A stretch of 50,968 nt of DNA from positions 1 to 50,968 of the forward strand of contig CAIUQQ010000335.1 in assembly GCA_903901345.1 (NCBI GenBank), read 5' to 3'. The position numbers and the translations under genes were made by a program. The notes under the pieces are model-generated. The model had not been told where the DNA came from. It did no database searches and saw only the letters and a program-made list of their open reading frames with translations. Numbering within the stretch: the first letter of the stretch is position 1; each line of letters begins with the position of its first letter. Positions 1 through 8,510 of this stretch are shown piece after piece. This DNA is from an uncultured Bacteroidota bacterium (GTDB lineage Bacteria; Bacteroidota; Bacteroidia; UKL13-3).

Positions 1-45
1 ATTTTCCCAAAAATGGACTTAATTTGCAGTATTAAATAAGTATAA

Positions 46-1893
46 ATGAATAAAGTTTTTAGTTTAGTAGTTATATTGTTTTCCATTCAAAGTTTTGCTC
101 AATCTGTAGTACCTTGTTTTACCGATGAATTATATGTTAAAGCCGTTCGTGAAAATCCACTTTTAAAAATAGAAGAAGACCGTGGCAATCAAATTGCCCG
201 GGAATATGCCAGTAAATTTAGTTTAGCAAAAGCAGGAACGGTAATTTATATTCCAGTAGTTTTTCACATTATTCATAAAAACTCGTCAGAAAATATCACT
301 CAAGCACAAATCAATGATTGTATTCGTGTTTTAAACGAAGATTTTAGAAAAAAAGCCGGAACCAATGGTGGTACAAGTACTGATACCAAAGCGGTAGATG
401 CCGAAATAGAATTCAGATTAGCACAAGTTGATCCAAGTGGAAATCCTACAGATGGTGTGAATAGAATTTATAATGCATCGGAAACAATTAATGGAACTGA
501 CGTAACTAAAACGTTAAGTTATTGGGATAGCAACAAATATTTTAATATTTGGGTGGTAAATATAATTAATAGTTCAAGCGTTCCTGCTGGTTCTATCATT
601 CTTGGATATGCTCAGTTTCCCTCATCTCGTAATTCAAGACCGTCAACAGATGGAATTATTGTAAGAGCAGATCAAGTTGGAAATATTGGAATGGGTCAAA
701 CTGGTCAAGCAGGTAGAACTGTTACCCACGAATCGGGCCATTGGTGTGGTTTATATCATCCGTTTCAAGGTGGTTGCGTAGGCGGAACTTCAAGTAATTG
801 TTTATCTCAAGGCGACCAAGTTTGCGATACTCCTCCTGTGGCTGTTTCTACAAGTGGTTGTCCTACTTCTCAAAATTCTTGCTCAAATGATGCTCCCAAT
901 TTACCCGATAATATTAAAAATTATATGGATTATGCCGATGGAACTTGCATGGATATGTACACTGCAGGTCAATCTGTAAGAATGAAAAGTCAAATGAGTA
1001 CTTATAGAGCTAATATTTATTCAACTGCTAATTTAAGTGCTGCTGGAGTTAATGCCGATGGAACATATAAGCCATTGACTTCTGCTGTAATTAAAGCGCC
1101 AGTTTTGATAGATTTTAACGAACAAGTTAATCGCTTTGAAATTGAAAATTTTATGAATCCCAACACGGGTTGGAAAGCCAATTATCAAGTTGGTTATAAC
1201 GATAATTCTAGCATGCGTTTTAATGCTTACGATAATGGTGCTAACAGTGTTTTAAATACTCGCGATGAATTTCATACAAGTAATATTGACATTACTGCTT
1301 TAACTAAACCAATATTGACTTTTCAAATTGCACATGCAAAAAGATTAAGTGGTTCAAGTGATCAAATAAATATGTTTGTTTCTAATAACTTCGGAAGAAC
1401 AGAGGTTTTAGCAAAAGTTTTTACAGTTACAGACATTGAAACTGCACCTACAAAAGGGGATTCTGCTTTTGTGCCAAATAGTTCTCAATGGAAAAAATTA
1501 AGTTTAGACCTTACTGATTATAAAACGTATAATAATTTTAGGGTTCGTTTTGAATTACAAGCCCGCAGAGGTAACAATACTTATATTGATAATATTCAAA
1601 TTGGAGAATTTGTAAGTGCAATAAATGAAGCAAATAATGCAATTAAAATTTCAATCAATCCTAATCCTACTAATGGAATTTCAAACTTAGTTTTTACCAG
1701 TGTTTCTAAGTCAAATGTCAACATAAATTTATATGATAGGACGGGTAAATTTGTAAAAAATATTTCTAACGATACTTATTCAGCTGGTGAACATAGTATT
1801 GAATTAAATTCAGCAGAATTAATAAAAGGAATTTATTTTATTAAAGTGCAACAAAACGAACAAACATTTACAAATAAGTGGATGGTAAATTAA
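46..1893 (+). CDS. Secreted M43-family (pappalysin-like) zinc metalloprotease with T9SS sorting domain
   Basis: Predicted extracellular zinc endopeptidase. An N-terminal signal peptide (MNKVFSLVVILFSIQSFAQS) is followed by a propeptide-like stretch. The extended zinc site HESGHWCGLYH (residues about 228-238) fits HExxHxxGxxH, and a downstream NYMDY...CMDMYTAGQ segment supplies the Met-turn typical of M43 enzymes. A jelly-roll-like region follows, and the last 80 residues (from about 535, starting INPNPTNG and ending in TNKWMVN) match the type A C-terminal sorting domain that directs proteins through the type IX secretion system. The start is the first ATG and gives a clean signal peptide. Substrate is unknown. 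The T9SS regulator PorX is encoded elsewhere in the window. The family call is secure; the actual substrate is not. Confidence 0.93.
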   Translation: MNKVFSLVVILFSIQSFAQSVVPCFTDELYVKAVRENPLLKIEEDRGNQIAREYASKFSLAKAGTVIYIPVVFHIIHKNSSENITQAQINDCIRVLNEDFRKKAGTNGGTSTDTKAVDAEIEFRLAQVDPSGNPTDGVNRIYNASETINGTDVTKTLSYWDSNKYFNIWVVNIINSSSVPAGSIILGYAQFPSSRNSRPSTDGIIVRADQVGNIGMGQTGQAGRTVTHESGHWCGLYHPFQGGCVGGTSSNCLSQGDQVCDTPPVAVSTSGCPTSQNSCSNDAPNLPDNIKNYMDYADGTCMDMYTAGQSVRMKSQMSTYRANIYSTANLSAAGVNADGTYKPLTSAVIKAPVLIDFNEQVNRFEIENFMNPNTGWKANYQVGYNDNSSMRFNAYDNGANSVLNTRDEFHTSNIDITALTKPILTFQIAHAKRLSGSSDQINMFVSNNFGRTEVLAKVFTVTDIETAPTKGDSAFVPNSSQWKKLSLDLTDYKTYNNFRVRFELQARRGNNTYIDNIQIGEFVSAINEANNAIKISINPNPTNGISNLVFTSVSKSNVNINLYDRTGKFVKNISNDTYSAGEHSIELNSAELIKGIYFIKVQQNEQTFTNKWMVN

Positions 1894-1930
1894 TTTACAA
1901 TTTGCAATAAGCAAAAGACAAATATTAATT

Positions 1931-1972
1931 AAAAAAAGGAGGAAATGGCTTTGGCTTTTTCCTCTTTTTTTT
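1931..1972 (+). terminator. Rho-independent terminator after the M43 protease
   Basis: An A-rich GGAGGAAA arm pairs with TTTTCCTC across a short loop and runs into a long T tract. One G is bulged. It lies 38 bp after the protease stop codon. Confidence 0.7.
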
Positions 1973-1985
1973 TCTCTTTTACCTT

Positions 1986-2048
1986 TAATAACTATGTACC
2001 TATGTGAAAGTTTATAGCTTTGTTTTCTGAGTTCCAATGTGGTTGTTT
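1986..2048. repeat. Degenerate copy of the ACATAG/CTATG dispersed repeat
   Basis: This stretch aligns with the hairpin element at 40926-40987: both contain AGTTTATAG, then CT(A/T)TGTTTTCT, GTTCC and ATGTGGTT in the same order. Here the left arm has decayed, so only a weak hairpin remains. The rest of the gap up to gpmI is low-complexity CAACAATT repeats with no gene. Confidence 0.6.
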
Positions 2049-2152
2049 TTTTCTTTCAATATTCAACAATTTAGCAATTCAACAATTCAACAATCAAATA
2101 AATATATAACAAATATTCTTGTTCATTCACTAAAATTGTAATTAATTGCAAC

Positions 2153-3703
2153 ATGAATAAGCGCGTTATACTTTTGATACTTGATGGTTGGGGACAAGGA
2201 ACCAAATACCCTGGGAATGCCATTGAATTAGCCAATACTCCTAATTTTGATCATTTAATAAAAAACAATCCGCATTGCTTGTTACATACCTGTGGCGAAT
2301 GGGTTGGATTGCCCAGCGGGCAAATGGGTAACAGCGAAGTTGGCCACATGAATATTGGTGCAGGAAGAGTGGTTTATCAGCAATTGGTTTTAATTGATAA
2401 AATGTTTCGTGAAAATAAAGTAGCGGAAATTGCTGTGCTGAAAAATGCCATTGAATACGCCAAAACTAATAACAAAAAAATTCATTTAATGGGTTTGTTA
2501 AGTGATGGTGGCGTGCATAGCAGTTTGAATCATTTAAAAGGATTATGCGCTATTTTTAAAGATAATAACTTCAATAATTTTTACCTACATGCCTTTACCG
2601 ATGGTCGCGACACAGACCCAAATAATGGTGTAAAATATTTAAAAGACACGCTTGATCATTTACAAAAAACTGATGGTAAATTAGCCAGTGTTATTGGCCG
2701 TTATTATGCCATGGACCGTGATAAACGCTGGGATAGAGTTAAACTAGCTTACGATTTATTGGTAAATGGAACTGGTGAAAAAACCAACGATATTTTAGCA
2801 ACCATTCAGCAAAAATATGATGTTGGCGAAACCGATGAATTTTTAAAACCATTGGTTTGTGTGGATGAAAACAACAATGCCTTAGCCACCATGAGCCCTG
2901 ATGATGTGGTAATTTGTTTTAACTTTAGAACCGATAGAGGCCGCGAAATTACACAAGCTTTAACGCAAGAAGATTTTGCTGAACAGCAAATGAAAAAATT
3001 GCCTTTAAAATACATTTCGCTAACTGCTTACGATAAAAATTTTAAAAATGTTGAAGTCATGTTTGCCGACATTGAGTTGAATAATACTTTAGGCGAAGTA
3101 TTAGAAACCCATAATAAAAAACAAGTGCGCATAGCCGAAACTGAAAAATATCCGCATGTAACTTTCTTTTTTAGTGGCGGACAAGAAAAGGAATTTAATG
3201 GTGAAACACGCCACATGGCTCCATCGCCAAAGGATGTTCCCACTTACGATTTTAAACCCGAAATGAATGCGGAAGGTGTTTGCCAATTTACATTGGACGA
3301 AATAGCGAAAAATGAAGCTGACTTTATGGTGGTAAATTTTGCAAACCCCGATATGGTGGGACATACAGGAATAATTAGTGCCGAAATAAAAGCAGTAGAA
3401 AAAGTAGATGAATGTTTGGGACGCATTGTTCCTGAAGGTTTAAAAAATGGCTACTCGTTTTTAATTACTGCCGACCATGGCAATGGTGAATTTATGCTAA
3501 ACGATGATGGCTCTGCCAATACAGCACATACCACCAACGAAGTGCCGTGTATACTAGTAGAAACCGAACATACACACCATTTGAATAATGGAAAATTAGC
3601 CGATTTAGCACCTACCATTTTAGCATTAATGGGCGTTGAAGAACCCAAAGAAATGGATGGAATTTGCTTAATAAATAGAAATGTAGAGCCTTTGGCTTTG
3701 TAG
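2153..3703 (+). CDS. gpmI: 2,3-bisphosphoglycerate-independent phosphoglycerate mutase
   Basis: Interconverts 3- and 2-phosphoglycerate in glycolysis and gluconeogenesis using two Mn ions and a phosphoserine intermediate, with no 2,3-BPG cofactor. The N-terminus VILLILDGWG carries the first metal-binding Asp. GNSEVGHMNIGAGR contains the catalytic Ser (about residue 61). HAFTDGRDTDP and the C-terminal ITADHGNGE supply substrate and metal ligands of the alkaline-phosphatase superfamily core. Length (516 aa) is normal for the family. It has its own transcription unit between two repeat-bearing gaps. Cytoplasmic. Certain by motif content. Confidence 0.97.
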   Translation: MNKRVILLILDGWGQGTKYPGNAIELANTPNFDHLIKNNPHCLLHTCGEWVGLPSGQMGNSEVGHMNIGAGRVVYQQLVLIDKMFRENKVAEIAVLKNAIEYAKTNNKKIHLMGLLSDGGVHSSLNHLKGLCAIFKDNNFNNFYLHAFTDGRDTDPNNGVKYLKDTLDHLQKTDGKLASVIGRYYAMDRDKRWDRVKLAYDLLVNGTGEKTNDILATIQQKYDVGETDEFLKPLVCVDENNNALATMSPDDVVICFNFRTDRGREITQALTQEDFAEQQMKKLPLKYISLTAYDKNFKNVEVMFADIELNNTLGEVLETHNKKQVRIAETEKYPHVTFFFSGGQEKEFNGETRHMAPSPKDVPTYDFKPEMNAEGVCQFTLDEIAKNEADFMVVNFANPDMVGHTGIISAEIKAVEKVDECLGRIVPEGLKNGYSFLITADHGNGEFMLNDDGSANTAHTTNEVPCILVETEHTHHLNNGKLADLAPTILALMGVEEPKEMDGICLINRNVEPLAL

Positions 3704-3775
3704 TTTAAATAATTGTTTTATTAGCACTATTTTTTGAAAAAGGTTTGTAATTGATATAACTTGAAAAACACAAAT

Positions 3776-4045
3776 ATGAACTTAGAAGATTGTAGAAAAA
3801 TTTTGCTAGAACCGATTGAGTCTAATAATAAAGTACTTGTATTTACCTTTTCATTTTCAACCAACTTTAGTGGTATTGTTAACGCTTTTGATAGACTAAT
3901 TGAAGTTAATATACAAGCAAAATGGGAATTAATTCAACTCGAAAATGAAACATTAATTACTATTCAAGGCTTTAACATCACTAAATTTGGCGAAGCTGGT
4001 TTAAAATGTAATATTATTGAACTTAAGAAAGAACTAAATTTTTAG
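3776..4045 (+). CDS. Small conserved-looking hypothetical protein
   Basis: An 89-residue soluble protein with no signal peptide and no recognised domain. I start it at the ATG (MNLEDCRK) rather than at the TTG five codons upstream used in the ORF track. Predicted secondary structure from the sequence looks mixed alpha/beta, with an N-terminal helix and alternating hydrophobic strands such as KVLVFTFSFS and ETLITIQGF. Codon usage resembles its neighbours. It lies 72 bp downstream of gpmI in the same direction and is followed by a strong hairpin, so it could be the last gene of that transcript. Function unknown. Confidence 0.6.
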   Translation: MNLEDCRKILLEPIESNNKVLVFTFSFSTNFSGIVNAFDRLIEVNIQAKWELIQLENETLITIQGFNITKFGEAGLKCNIIELKKELNF

Positions 4046-4091
4046 AAACTGCTTACAATCTTTGTTTTGATAGTTAAGATTTAGCTAGCGC

Positions 4092-4129
4092 AAGCTTCCG
4101 CTTATCATTTTAACTATAAGCGGAAGCTT
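4092..4129. terminator. Perfect 14-bp stem-loop after the small hypothetical gene
   Basis: AAGCTTCCGCTTAT pairs perfectly with ATAAGCGGAAGCTT across a 10-nt loop. The flanking T tract is short (TTT), so it may be an imperfect terminator or a REP-type palindrome rather than a classic terminator. Confidence 0.6.
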
Positions 4130-4160
4130 TAACAAGCAGTATGAGTTGTAATTTTTAAAA

Positions 4161-4196
4161 TACCAGAAGCTAGTCGCCAGAAGCCAGCTGCCAATT
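4161..4196. repeat. Dispersed CCAGAAGCCAG-type repeat, copy 1
   Basis: Low-complexity GC-richer stretch containing GCCAGAAGCCAGCTGCCA. Related copies lie at 21471-21506 (reverse orientation, sharing AAGCCAGCTGCCA) and 35098-35155 (sharing GCCAGAAGCCAGTTGCCA). Found only between genes. Confidence 0.65.
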
Positions 4197-4266
4197 ACAA
4201 ACCAAAAATCATTCAAATATTTGACTATATAAACTTATTATTGCGGGAATTTTTCGATTGAAATAT

Positions 4267-4369
4267 CCTGTCAGACGATTAATAGGCCATTGCGTTGGAA
4301 AGGCGTCAGACAGGTAAACATCCTGTCAGACGATTAAAAGGCCTAAGCGTTGGAAAGGCGTCAGACAGG
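4267..4369. repeat. Two tandem 48-bp REP-like palindromic units
   Basis: Two near-identical units start 55 bp apart. Each begins CCTGTCAGACG and ends CGTCAGACAGG, which form an inverted repeat with one central mismatch. Inner segments contain GCGTTGGAAAGG. They resemble bacterial interspersed mosaic (REP pair) elements. They sit directly upstream of the amidohydrolase, in a 358-bp gap that holds no gene. Confidence 0.85.
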
Positions 4370-4403
4370 TAAAAGTAAATTACTAATATTCTAAAATAAG
4401 CCA

Positions 4404-5408
4404 ATGAAAATAGACGTTCACGCACATATTTTACCCGAATTTATGCCAAACCTTAAAGACAAATATGGTTATGGCGATGAGTTTATTTACCTCGATCATT
4501 TTCAGCCAGGACGGGCAAATATGATGAAAGCGGATGGCACTTTTTTTAGAACCATTGACGATTTATGTTGGGATCCAAAACGTATTATTGCCCACATGGA
4601 CGAACATGGCGTTGATATGATGGCACTTTCACCCATTCCAGTTTTGTTTTATTATTGGGCTAAGCCCGAACATACCCACGATTGGGCTAAATATTACAAC
4701 AATTATTTAGCAAAAATTTGTGAAGATAATCCAACTCGTTTATTAGGCTTGGCTACTTTACCCATGCAAGATGTGAACTTGGCCATTGAAGAATTATTGC
4801 GTTGCAAATACGAATTAAATTTAGCTGGAGTAGAAATAGGAACACATATAGAACACCGCAATTTAGACGATGAATATTATCATCCGTTTTTTGCTGCTGC
4901 CGAAAAAGCTGAAATGCCCATTTTTATTCATCCTTGGGATATGATGGGTCAGGATAGAATGCCTAACTATTTTTTACCTTGGTTAATAGGTATGCCAGCC
5001 GAAACAAGTTTGGCCATTTGCAGCTTAATTTTTGGTGGAATTTTCGATAAATTTCCAAAATTACGTGTGTTATTTGCACATGGTGGCGGTTGCTTTCCGC
5101 AAACTTTAGGACGAATTAGTCACGCTTTTCATGCGCGTCCAGATTTGTGTAACGTGCATAAAATAAGCGATCCAAGAACTTATATCGACAAGTTTTATAT
5201 TGATAGCTTGGTGCATGATGACGAAACATTTAGATTTTTAATAAAAATGTTTGGAGCAAATAAAATTGCATTAGGCAGCGATTTTCCGTTTCCACTTGGC
5301 GATTTGGAACATGGAAAATTTATAGAAGAAATGAAGGAACTAACCCCCGAACAGAAAGAACAAGTTTTGTATAAAACGGCTAAAGAATGGTTAGGTTTAA
5401 AAATATAA
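4404..5408 (+). CDS. Amidohydrolase of the ACMSD family (aminocarboxymuconate-semialdehyde decarboxylase-like)
   Basis: Metal-dependent TIM-barrel enzyme of the amidohydrolase_2 family. The best family match by eye is ACMSD, which decarboxylates 2-amino-3-carboxymuconate semialdehyde in the kynurenine route of tryptophan breakdown. Visible metal ligands are HAH at residues 6-8, the His in FIHPWD (about 176), the His in FAHGGG, and the Asp in LGSDFPFP (about 293). Length (334 aa) equals that of known ACMSDs, and the LAICSLIFGGIFDKFPKLRVLFAHGGG stretch is characteristic. No other kynurenine-pathway gene is present here, so pathway membership is inferred from similarity only. Cytoplasmic; no signal peptide. 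Confidence 0.88.
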   Translation: MKIDVHAHILPEFMPNLKDKYGYGDEFIYLDHFQPGRANMMKADGTFFRTIDDLCWDPKRIIAHMDEHGVDMMALSPIPVLFYYWAKPEHTHDWAKYYNNYLAKICEDNPTRLLGLATLPMQDVNLAIEELLRCKYELNLAGVEIGTHIEHRNLDDEYYHPFFAAAEKAEMPIFIHPWDMMGQDRMPNYFLPWLIGMPAETSLAICSLIFGGIFDKFPKLRVLFAHGGGCFPQTLGRISHAFHARPDLCNVHKISDPRTYIDKFYIDSLVHDDETFRFLIKMFGANKIALGSDFPFPLGDLEHGKFIEEMKELTPEQKEQVLYKTAKEWLGLKI

Positions 5409-5523
5409 ATAACGATTGAATGTTAAATTTTGGTTACTAATCGCTATAATTTAACAAAACATTGCCTTATGGCATATTTATTGAGTAGAAAATATTTAAT
5501 TTACAAACAAAAAAAAAACAAAC

Positions 5524-7158
5524 ATGAAACGACTGGTTTTATTACTACAAATTTTAATAGTAAGTGTGTCTTTAAAAGCGCAACTTTTAAACGATGGTTT
5601 AAAAGCATTGGATTTTGAAAAATATGAAAGTGCAAGAAATATTTTCACAACATTAACTCAAAAAGACCCTGCTTATGGTGAGGCATATTATTATTTAGGA
5701 CAAGCTTATAATAATTTATTTAAGGCTGATTCAGCTTTTATAATTTATAATTCAGGAATTGCGGCAGCACCAAAAACTCCTCAATTATATGCTGGATTAG
5801 GCGAATTGTTATTAGAAGAAGAAAAAACTGCTGAAGCACAAGTTCAATTCGATAAAGCGTTAGCATTATGCAAGGACAAATATGGCGATTATAATAATGC
5901 TAAAGGTTTAGTGGCCATTGCTAGTGGAATGATAGCTGGTGAAACTAAGTTATTGGCACAAGCATCTGCATTAATGGAAGAAGCCTATAAAATTACTAAA
6001 GATGACTATGACGTTCTTACCACTGCTGGAGATGTTTATTTAGAAATGGCTGACGGAAGTAAAGCGGCTACTTTTTATAATAGGGCCACTGTTTTAGACC
6101 CTAATAGACCAAAAGCTTTTGCTAAAATTGCATTGATTTGGATAAGGATAAAAAATTTGCAAGTAGCTAAGGAAGCTTTAGACACTGCATTTTCTAAAGA
6201 TCCTAATTATGCAACAGCATTTAAAAATCAAGCAGAATTTTATTCAGTTCAACGCAAATTTGCTTTAGCTAAAGAGTCATATAAAAACTACTTAAAAAAC
6301 TCGGAAGTGAGTTCTGCTAATCAAATGCGTTTTGCCATTATTTTGTTTAGAGCAAAAGAATATGCAGAAGCTTTAGTGAATATTGAAGAAGCTAAAAATA
6401 CAGATAAAACTAACAATATTTACCTAAACAGATTATATGCTTACGCAAGTTATGAAGCCAGTAATTTAAAAAATGATCAAGAAGGATTTAAAAAAGGACT
6501 ACTAGCTTTAGAAAACTTGATGAGTAAAATAGCTGCTGATAAAATAACTGAAACTGATTTTGAATATTTAGGTAAATTACAATCGAAAATACCAGGAAAA
6601 GATAGTTTGGCATTGATTAATTTAAACAAAGCATTGTCGATGAATGCTGTTAAAACTGAAATAAAAATTGAAATAGCTAAAATATATGATAAGCAGAAAA
6701 AGTATGACTTGGCTGCAATTACTTTTGAAGATTACTTAAATACAGCAAAAAAAATTACAGTAACTGACAATTATAACATGGGTAATTATTACAGTAAGGC
6801 TAAAATGTATGAAAAAGCTGATACTGCATTTTTAAAAGTAAATAATGCGCTACCAACTTATGGCGATGCTTGGTTTCAAAGAGCTGTGGTAAATGCTTCA
6901 ATTGATTCATTATGGAAGAAAACCACTGCCAAAGAATTGTTTGAAAAGTACATAGAAATTTCAACTACTGATACTGTAAAATTTAATCAATTTAAGGCAA
7001 GTTTATCTAAAAACATTGCATTAGCTTACGATTATTTAGGTTCATATTATTACCAAAAAGACATGAAACCTGAATATAAAGCTATGTATAAAAAAGCTTT
7101 GGAGTACAATCCAAATAACCAAAACGCAATAAATGTTTTGAAAAGTATAGAAAAATAA
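5524..7158 (+). CDS. Exported tetratricopeptide-repeat protein
   Basis: Begins with a signal peptide (MKRLVLLLQILIVSVSLKAQ), so it is periplasmic or surface-associated. The remaining roughly 520 residues are helical and built from TPR units, for example GEAYYYLGQAYNNLFKADSAFIIYNSGI and YNMGNYYSKAKMYEKADTAFLKVNN. TPR proteins are scaffolds for protein-protein contact. In Bacteroidota, similar exported TPR proteins often accompany secretion or gliding genes, but no direct partner is visible. The start is the only ATG before the hydrophobic core. The gene ends in a clear terminator. Confidence 0.88.
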   Translation: MKRLVLLLQILIVSVSLKAQLLNDGLKALDFEKYESARNIFTTLTQKDPAYGEAYYYLGQAYNNLFKADSAFIIYNSGIAAAPKTPQLYAGLGELLLEEEKTAEAQVQFDKALALCKDKYGDYNNAKGLVAIASGMIAGETKLLAQASALMEEAYKITKDDYDVLTTAGDVYLEMADGSKAATFYNRATVLDPNRPKAFAKIALIWIRIKNLQVAKEALDTAFSKDPNYATAFKNQAEFYSVQRKFALAKESYKNYLKNSEVSSANQMRFAIILFRAKEYAEALVNIEEAKNTDKTNNIYLNRLYAYASYEASNLKNDQEGFKKGLLALENLMSKIAADKITETDFEYLGKLQSKIPGKDSLALINLNKALSMNAVKTEIKIEIAKIYDKQKKYDLAAITFEDYLNTAKKITVTDNYNMGNYYSKAKMYEKADTAFLKVNNALPTYGDAWFQRAVVNASIDSLWKKTTAKELFEKYIEISTTDTVKFNQFKASLSKNIALAYDYLGSYYYQKDMKPEYKAMYKKALEYNPNNQNAINVLKSIEK

Positions 7159-7178
7159 GTTTACTATAATATTTTATC

Positions 7179-7207
7179 AAAAACCACTTAGCAATAAGTG
7201 GTTTTTT
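7179..7207 (+). terminator. Rho-independent terminator after the TPR gene
   Basis: AAAAACCACTTA pairs with TAAGTGGTTTTT across a GCAA loop and continues into a T tract; 20 bp after the stop codon. Confidence 0.9.
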
Positions 7208-7256
7208 TTATGGCCGATTTTAAATGAAATATAATAATATTACAATGCCAATTAAA

Positions 7257-7286
7257 TTTGTGGTTTTAAAAACTATTGTATATTCG
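7257..7286 (+). promoter_or_regulatory. Bacteroidota-type promoter for the secreted-protein cluster
   Basis: TTTG (7257-7260), 18-bp spacer, then TATATTCG (7279-7286), matching the -33/-7 consensus of the primary sigma factor in this phylum. The same -7 octamer precedes rplU. Transcription should start about five bases downstream, at the GTG used as start of the next gene. Confidence 0.65.
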
Positions 7287-7290
7287 CAAT

Positions 7291-8496
7291 GTGTTCACTA
7301 ACAATTTTAAAATAAAAAAAAACAGTAATCAGGGTTTAAAAAATGCAGTAATTTTTATTGTGTTTTTTTGTTTGGTGCAGGTCTCTTTTTCTCAAAATGT
7401 GGTAGTAAGTGAATATTTTAACGGAACAGACACAAGAGATGAATGGACTGAATTGTTAGTAATAAATGACAATACTGATTTAAGGGGCAATAGTATTAGA
7501 GACAATAATAGTTCTCAAACTGGGTGGCAAACTGAAGTTGTTTTTTCAAACAATAATTTTTTGAATAATTTAAGAGCAGGAACTATAATTGTAATTTGGC
7601 ATAGAATACGTTCAACTGCTTCAACTGCAAATAGAATAGTTGACACAATTAAATCTGATGGATACATAGAAGTTCATGCACAATTAAGTGGTTATTTTAG
7701 TGGAGGCGATTTTGGTACGGCTCCATCTTGGTCAGGAGCTTCTTTATCTATAAGTGCAAGTGCTGATATTGTACAAATAAGAGACAATAGTAATAATCAT
7801 ATTCATGCACTTGGTCATAAATATACCGACAGTACAGACTTTATAGGCATAGTATCAACTAATAAATTAAATCATGCTAGTTCATTGGCCTCAGGTGAAA
7901 ATGTTTATATTTGTCCTGGAAGTAGTTTAAGTGAATTTATTGGTGCTTATAGTGGAACTACATGGACTTCCAAAGGCAATACAAATATTACTCAAGGTTT
8001 ACCCAATTATAATTCCTCTTCACCTACTTTTCCTAATCGAAATTATTGGCGTAGTTTAAGACAACCAATTTATAATAGTCCAACTTTAAATACCATTACA
8101 ACTAATATCGGATTTACTCAAGCAAATTTAACATGGAATGCTTGTACAGATGTTTATCCAAGTGATTCAACTATTGGTTATATTATTTTAAGAGATACAA
8201 TTAATTCGTTTACCAATCCATCAGATAGTATAGTTTATGCAGTTGGATCCTCAATTGGAACTGCTAAAGTTATTGCAAATATTAATTATTCTTCCACTCT
8301 TACCTATACTGATAATTATGCTTTTGCTTGTGGTGAAACTTATTATTATAGAATATATGCTTTTAGATTTGGGAATGATAATTTAAATGGAAATTCATAT
8401 AACGCAGCAAGGGGTAGGGCTTATAATGAAATTGGAACAAATATTCAAAGTATTTTAAAAACTATTCCTATATCTCAACCAATAATAGCGAATTGA
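7291..8496 (+). CDS. Secreted protein with lamin-tail-like N-terminal domain
   Basis: First gene of a four-gene secreted cluster. I choose GTG 7291 because the TTG start in the ORF track (7276) lies inside the -7 promoter element; no in-frame ATG precedes the signal peptide (GLKNAVIFIVFFCLVQVSFSQ). After cleavage the sequence NVVVSEYFNGTDTRDEWTELLVINDNTDLRGNSIRDN resembles lamin-tail (LTD) domains found on Bacteroidota surface proteins. The C-terminal part from about residue 265 looks fibronectin-type-III-like, with LTWNACTD and ETYYYRIYAFR. No classical T9SS type A domain is visible. It probably acts at the cell surface; function unknown. Confidence 0.8.
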   Translation: MFTNNFKIKKNSNQGLKNAVIFIVFFCLVQVSFSQNVVVSEYFNGTDTRDEWTELLVINDNTDLRGNSIRDNNSSQTGWQTEVVFSNNNFLNNLRAGTIIVIWHRIRSTASTANRIVDTIKSDGYIEVHAQLSGYFSGGDFGTAPSWSGASLSISASADIVQIRDNSNNHIHALGHKYTDSTDFIGIVSTNKLNHASSLASGENVYICPGSSLSEFIGAYSGTTWTSKGNTNITQGLPNYNSSSPTFPNRNYWRSLRQPIYNSPTLNTITTNIGFTQANLTWNACTDVYPSDSTIGYIILRDTINSFTNPSDSIVYAVGSSIGTAKVIANINYSSTLTYTDNYAFACGETYYYRIYAFRFGNDNLNGNSYNAARGRAYNEIGTNIQSILKTIPISQPIIAN

Positions 8497-8510
8497 TAAA
8501 AATAAAATTC

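Noticed and set aside
5430-5618. 62-residue ORF before the TPR gene
   Set aside because: It overlaps the TPR gene's signal-peptide region in another frame and has no protein-like composition.
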